Below, one piece after another: positions 61,355 to 64,000 of a stretch of 64,000 bases of DNA. Numbering within the stretch: the stretch's first letter is position 1; every line of letters begins with the position of its first letter. The stretch is from Lewinellaceae bacterium (GTDB taxonomy: Bacteria; Bacteroidota; Bacteroidia; Chitinophagales; Saprospiraceae): assembly GCA_020636255.1 (NCBI GenBank), contig JACJYE010000007.1, positions 248,001 to 312,000 of the forward strand. The letters run 5' to 3'. The notes under the pieces were generated by a model. That model saw nothing but the letters and a program-made list of their open reading frames with translations, made no database searches and had not been told where the DNA came from. Both the position numbers and the translations under genes were made by a program.

Positions 61355-64000
61355 TTATTGGATGATCAATTTCCCGCTATCCAACTGCCGCCCGCCGGCC
61401 ATCACCTGGTAGAAATAGATACCCTCCGGGAGCCTTCCCCTGAGGAAGGAGAAACGGGCATCCGGGTACTGATCCCGGCGCACCAGCCGGCCCAGGCTGT
61501 CGTAGAGGTTCAGCCGGATGGGGCCTTCGCCTTTGTAACCGGCCAGTTCCATCTGTGCGCTTTCTACCATGGGGTTGGGGGCAACCAGCAGAGGGGTGGC
61601 GGCATTCGGATCGTCCGGAATGATGATGAACGGGATGAAATCGCGCGCCACTTCGTGCCGGTAGGTATTGGTAACGACGGCCTCGTTGAAATCGAAGTAG
61701 ATAAACGCCGTATTGTCAATGGCCGCACCGTCGGGCAGGCCGGGCCTCTGTTTTACCTTGAATTTTACAAAACCATGGGAAGCCGGCTCATTGGCGGTGC
61801 TGTCGGGCAGTAGTATATCGTCGAAGCGGAACTCCAGCGTCCGATCTCTGGTGATTTGATACGTGTAAGGGTGGCTGCTGGCCCCGGGGCGCACCGTGGT
61901 GATATCCAGCTGCCCGGGCAATGGGTCGTGGATAACGACGGTGAAAGCCGTATCCGTACCGGTATTCTGGAAGCGGATGTGGTATTCGATGTCGGTATTG
62001 GGTTCGATGAGGTGCTCATCGCCGTATCCTTTGGGCTGGGCTTTTTTATCGTTGGGGTCGTAAGCGGCGACATTCTCCTGGCAGTCGATGGAAATGAAGG
62101 GGTCGCCGTCGTTCTCCCAGTACTGGGTGGCGAAACCCAGGCTGAAGCCGGAGTTTTGCAGCCCGCAGCCTTCGACGGTAGCCGTCGGCATACTATTGCC
62201 GGGGTGCCCGGGCTCCTGTTGGGCCTCTATGCGATAGGTGGCCCCGGTAGAGGCGAGCCTGAGCTGTTCGGCCTGGCCGACATCAAGGCTGAAGCTGCCC
62301 TGCAGCAGGATGACCTGGTCTTCGATGACGAGGTACTCCAGCGGCGGGTCGATGGCCGAAGGGGCCGTGCCTACGTTTTTGATCGTGAACTGTATCGAAT
62401 CGCCGCTGCAGCTGCCATCGACCTCGATGCTGGCGCCTGACCAGTCGGGGGCAGGCAAACAGATGCTGTCGGGGTAGATATGGGCGGTGGTGCAGTGGGT
62501 TTGGCCCAATACGGTGGAGTCGCAATCGACATACACATCGATATAGAACTGCCCGCAGCTGCCTACGTCTATATCACCCAGCTGGAATATCAGCGTTTGC
62601 CCCTGCTGGGAACTAACGGGGCGCGAAGCGGACAAAAAAGACAGGTAGGGGTCGAGCTCGACTTCTACAAAGGCATTTTCCGCAGGCTCGGCGCCAGAGT
62701 TGCAGTAATAGGCCGTATAGCGGCTTTCGAAGCAGCGGCGCAGGAGCGGCGCGGAGATATCCACCTGCAGGTTGGGGCAGTAGACGGCCACCTGCACCGG
62801 GAAGTTTGCACTGATGGTGTCCTGATCGGGCACCGATAGCGTTTGCGGAGGGCAGGGCATCCAGTAATTGTTAGGAGGGATAGCGCGTGCCTGATAGGTG
62901 CCGGGATATAAACCGCGGGTGTAAAACCCCAGCGTATCGGTGATGGCGTAGAAGGTGTCCACGCCTTCAAAGGCCACCAGCCAGCCCCTGAGGGGGGCTT
63001 CCGGAAGGGGGGCGCAATCCTCGTCGAGGTCTTCGAAGACATAACCAGACACCAGGCTGCTATACAACTGGCCGTTGGCGCCCAGGCGCAGCAGATAAGC
63101 AACGGATTCGTTCGGCTGCCCATTGGGCTGGTATTTCCTGGCCACCCCCGCAATAAGCAGGCCGCCATCGGGGAGGATATCCATATCGTAGCCGATCTGC
63201 GTGAACGGGTACGGGTAATCGCTCCACCACGATACCTGCCCATCCGCAGACAGTGCGTTGACGATGATCTTGCTATCGTTGCCATCAAACTGGTTGCCCA
63301 GCACGAAGATGGTTCCATCCGCCCGCTGTTTCAGGGCGTATGAATACGTGGGGCTGCCTTCCAGCGTCGTCGACCAGAGCACCTGCCCGTCGGGGGCTAT
63401 CCGGTTGATGGCCACAGGGGCGCCACTGACAAAGACCTGCCTGCCGGTAACCAGAAAACTGCCATCGGGCAAGACAAGCAGCTTTTCCGGGTTGAGCCAG
63501 TCGTCGGAAGACTGGGCGGCCCAGTCGATGGCTTCCAGCAGGGCGCCGTCGAGGCCGATACGAAGCATAACGGCTTCCTGTGGGCTGGTTTGCCCCACCA
63601 GCATCAGCAGTTCTCCCGAGGGCGTGACGGCCATATCGAACGCCCGGGCATAATCGACAAAGCTGTAGAGGCTGGGGTGGTATACCTTATACCAGAGCAG
63701 CTGCCCATCCAGGCTCACCTTAAAGAGCGCGGGGCGCTTGCCTTCCGGGCTGGACCAATGGCCCATGAGGTAATAGCAGGAGTCGCCCGGGGAGAGTATC
63801 TTTTCGGCAGTATAATAGGTGTCGCTTTGAGCCGGCAGCGTCAGCAGGGTATCCCATAGTAACTGCCCCGTGAGGCCATCTGCGTTGTAGATCAGCGTAT
63901 GCGGGCCTTTGGCCACCAGGCCGGTAACGCTGCCGTTGCCGAGCGCGATGAGGTTGCCTGCGGTGATGCCGTATCCCTGGTTGACGTCGATGGCCGAGAG
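61355..64000 (-). CDS. Large T9SS-exported protein, paralogue B (5' end beyond window)
   Basis: 881 codons are in the window and the frame is open to the edge. Propeller-like N-terminal part (VNQGYGITAGNLIALGNGSV; GQVLWSTTLEGSPTYSYALK), an SdrB-like segment (SGYVFEDLDEDCAPLPEAPL), DUF11/DUF7619-like domains (ENVAAYDPNDKKAQPKGYGD; YHIRFQNTGTDTAFTVVIHD) and a T9SS sorting domain ending GKLIIQ. Close paralogue of the 54994-57852 gene. Confidence 0.87.
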   Translation of the reverse strand, partial: LSAIDVNQGYGITAGNLIALGNGSVTGLVAKGPHTLIYNADGLTGQLLWDTLLTLPAQSDTYYTAEKILSPGDSCYYLMGHWSSPEGKRPALFKVSLDGQLLWYKVYHPSLYSFVDYARAFDMAVTPSGELLMLVGQTSPQEAVMLRIGLDGALLEAIDWAAQSSDDWLNPEKLLVLPDGSFLVTGRQVFVSGAPVAINRIAPDGQVLWSTTLEGSPTYSYALKQRADGTIFVLGNQFDGNDSKIIVNALSADGQVSWWSDYPYPFTQIGYDMDILPDGGLLIAGVARKYQPNGQPNESVAYLLRLGANGQLYSSLVSGYVFEDLDEDCAPLPEAPLRGWLVAFEGVDTFYAITDTLGFYTRGLYPGTYQARAIPPNNYWMPCPPQTLSVPDQDTISANFPVQVAVYCPNLQVDISAPLLRRCFESRYTAYYCNSGAEPAENAFVEVELDPYLSFLSASRPVSSQQGQTLIFQLGDIDVGSCGQFYIDVYVDCDSTVLGQTHCTTAHIYPDSICLPAPDWSGASIEVDGSCSGDSIQFTIKNVGTAPSAIDPPLEYLVIEDQVILLQGSFSLDVGQAEQLRLASTGATYRIEAQQEPGHPGNSMPTATVEGCGLQNSGFSLGFATQYWENDGDPFISIDCQENVAAYDPNDKKAQPKGYGDEHLIEPNTDIEYHIRFQNTGTDTAFTVVIHDPLPGQLDITTVRPGASSHPYTYQITRDRTLEFRFDDILLPDSTANEPASHGFVKFKVKQRPGLPDGAAIDNTAFIYFDFNEAVVTNTYRHEVARDFIPFIIIPDDPNAATPLLVAPNPMVESAQMELAGYKGEGPIRLNLYDSLGRLVRRDQYPDARFSFLRGRLPEGIYFYQVMAGGRQLDSGKLIIQ

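Noticed and set aside
1..64000. tRNA, rRNA, tmRNA or SRP RNA genes
   Set aside because: No cloverleaf or conserved RNA signatures were recognised by eye; a covariance-model search would be decisive.

Overview
The window is one contiguous stretch of a Bacteroidota chromosome, GC-rich for the phylum. The lineage is probably Saprospiria (Lewinella / Phaeodactylibacter / Haliscomenobacter type). The evidence is several secreted proteins with type IX secretion (T9SS) C-terminal sorting domains, a carboxypeptidase-like domain fused to a TonB-dependent receptor, the small Bacteroidota ribosomal proteins bTHX and a bS22/AURKAIP1-like peptide, Bacteroidota-type promoters (TTTG, about 20 nt, TAnnTTTG) and weak Shine-Dalgarno sites. 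The genus is inferred from protein style and not from a marker gene. I saw no rRNA, tRNA, CRISPR array, transposase or phage gene.

Region 1 (1-7.3 kb) concerns molybdenum CO-dehydrogenase-type chemistry and a hydrogenase-like protein. It holds the 3' end of a CoxL-type molybdenum hydroxylase large subunit, a terminator, then a tightly overlapping set coxG, coxD-like MoxR ATPase, coxE-like VWA protein and an XdhC/CoxF protein fused to a YHS metal-binding domain, followed by a TetR regulator. Next comes an unusual [NiFe]-hydrogenase large-subunit homologue with an altered nickel motif, followed directly by hypC and hypD but no small subunit.

Region 2 (7.4-22.3 kb) is mostly housekeeping and signalling: rlmD; a hybrid histidine kinase / Hpt / receiver set whose lone receiver has Glu in place of the phosphorylated Asp; rmlA; a glycosyltransferase; rng; a bS22-like peptide; a TPR protein; an HU protein; yicC-gmk-apaG; ridA and fadD.

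Region 3 (22.4-43.5 kb) is envelope biology: a TonB receptor with its lipoprotein, ResB/CcsA cytochrome c maturation, several T9SS-exported proteins, an M15 peptidase, an OmpA/TSP3 protein, an APC permease and conserved proteins of unknown function.

Region 4 (43.7-64 kb) holds glgA-glgC, bTHX, a P-loop ATPase paired with a TPR protein whose 144-nt repeats are nearly identical but scrambled and frameshifted, a GH3 protein, a LolA-like protein, and two large T9SS proteins that are paralogues of each other. Two paralogous helical proteins of about 465 aa (43.7 and 58.0 kb) each sit divergently next to a T9SS gene.

Intergenic DNA carries at least two dispersed short repeat families, a MITE-like 133-bp inverted repeat, and GC-rich short tandem repeats at gene ends.
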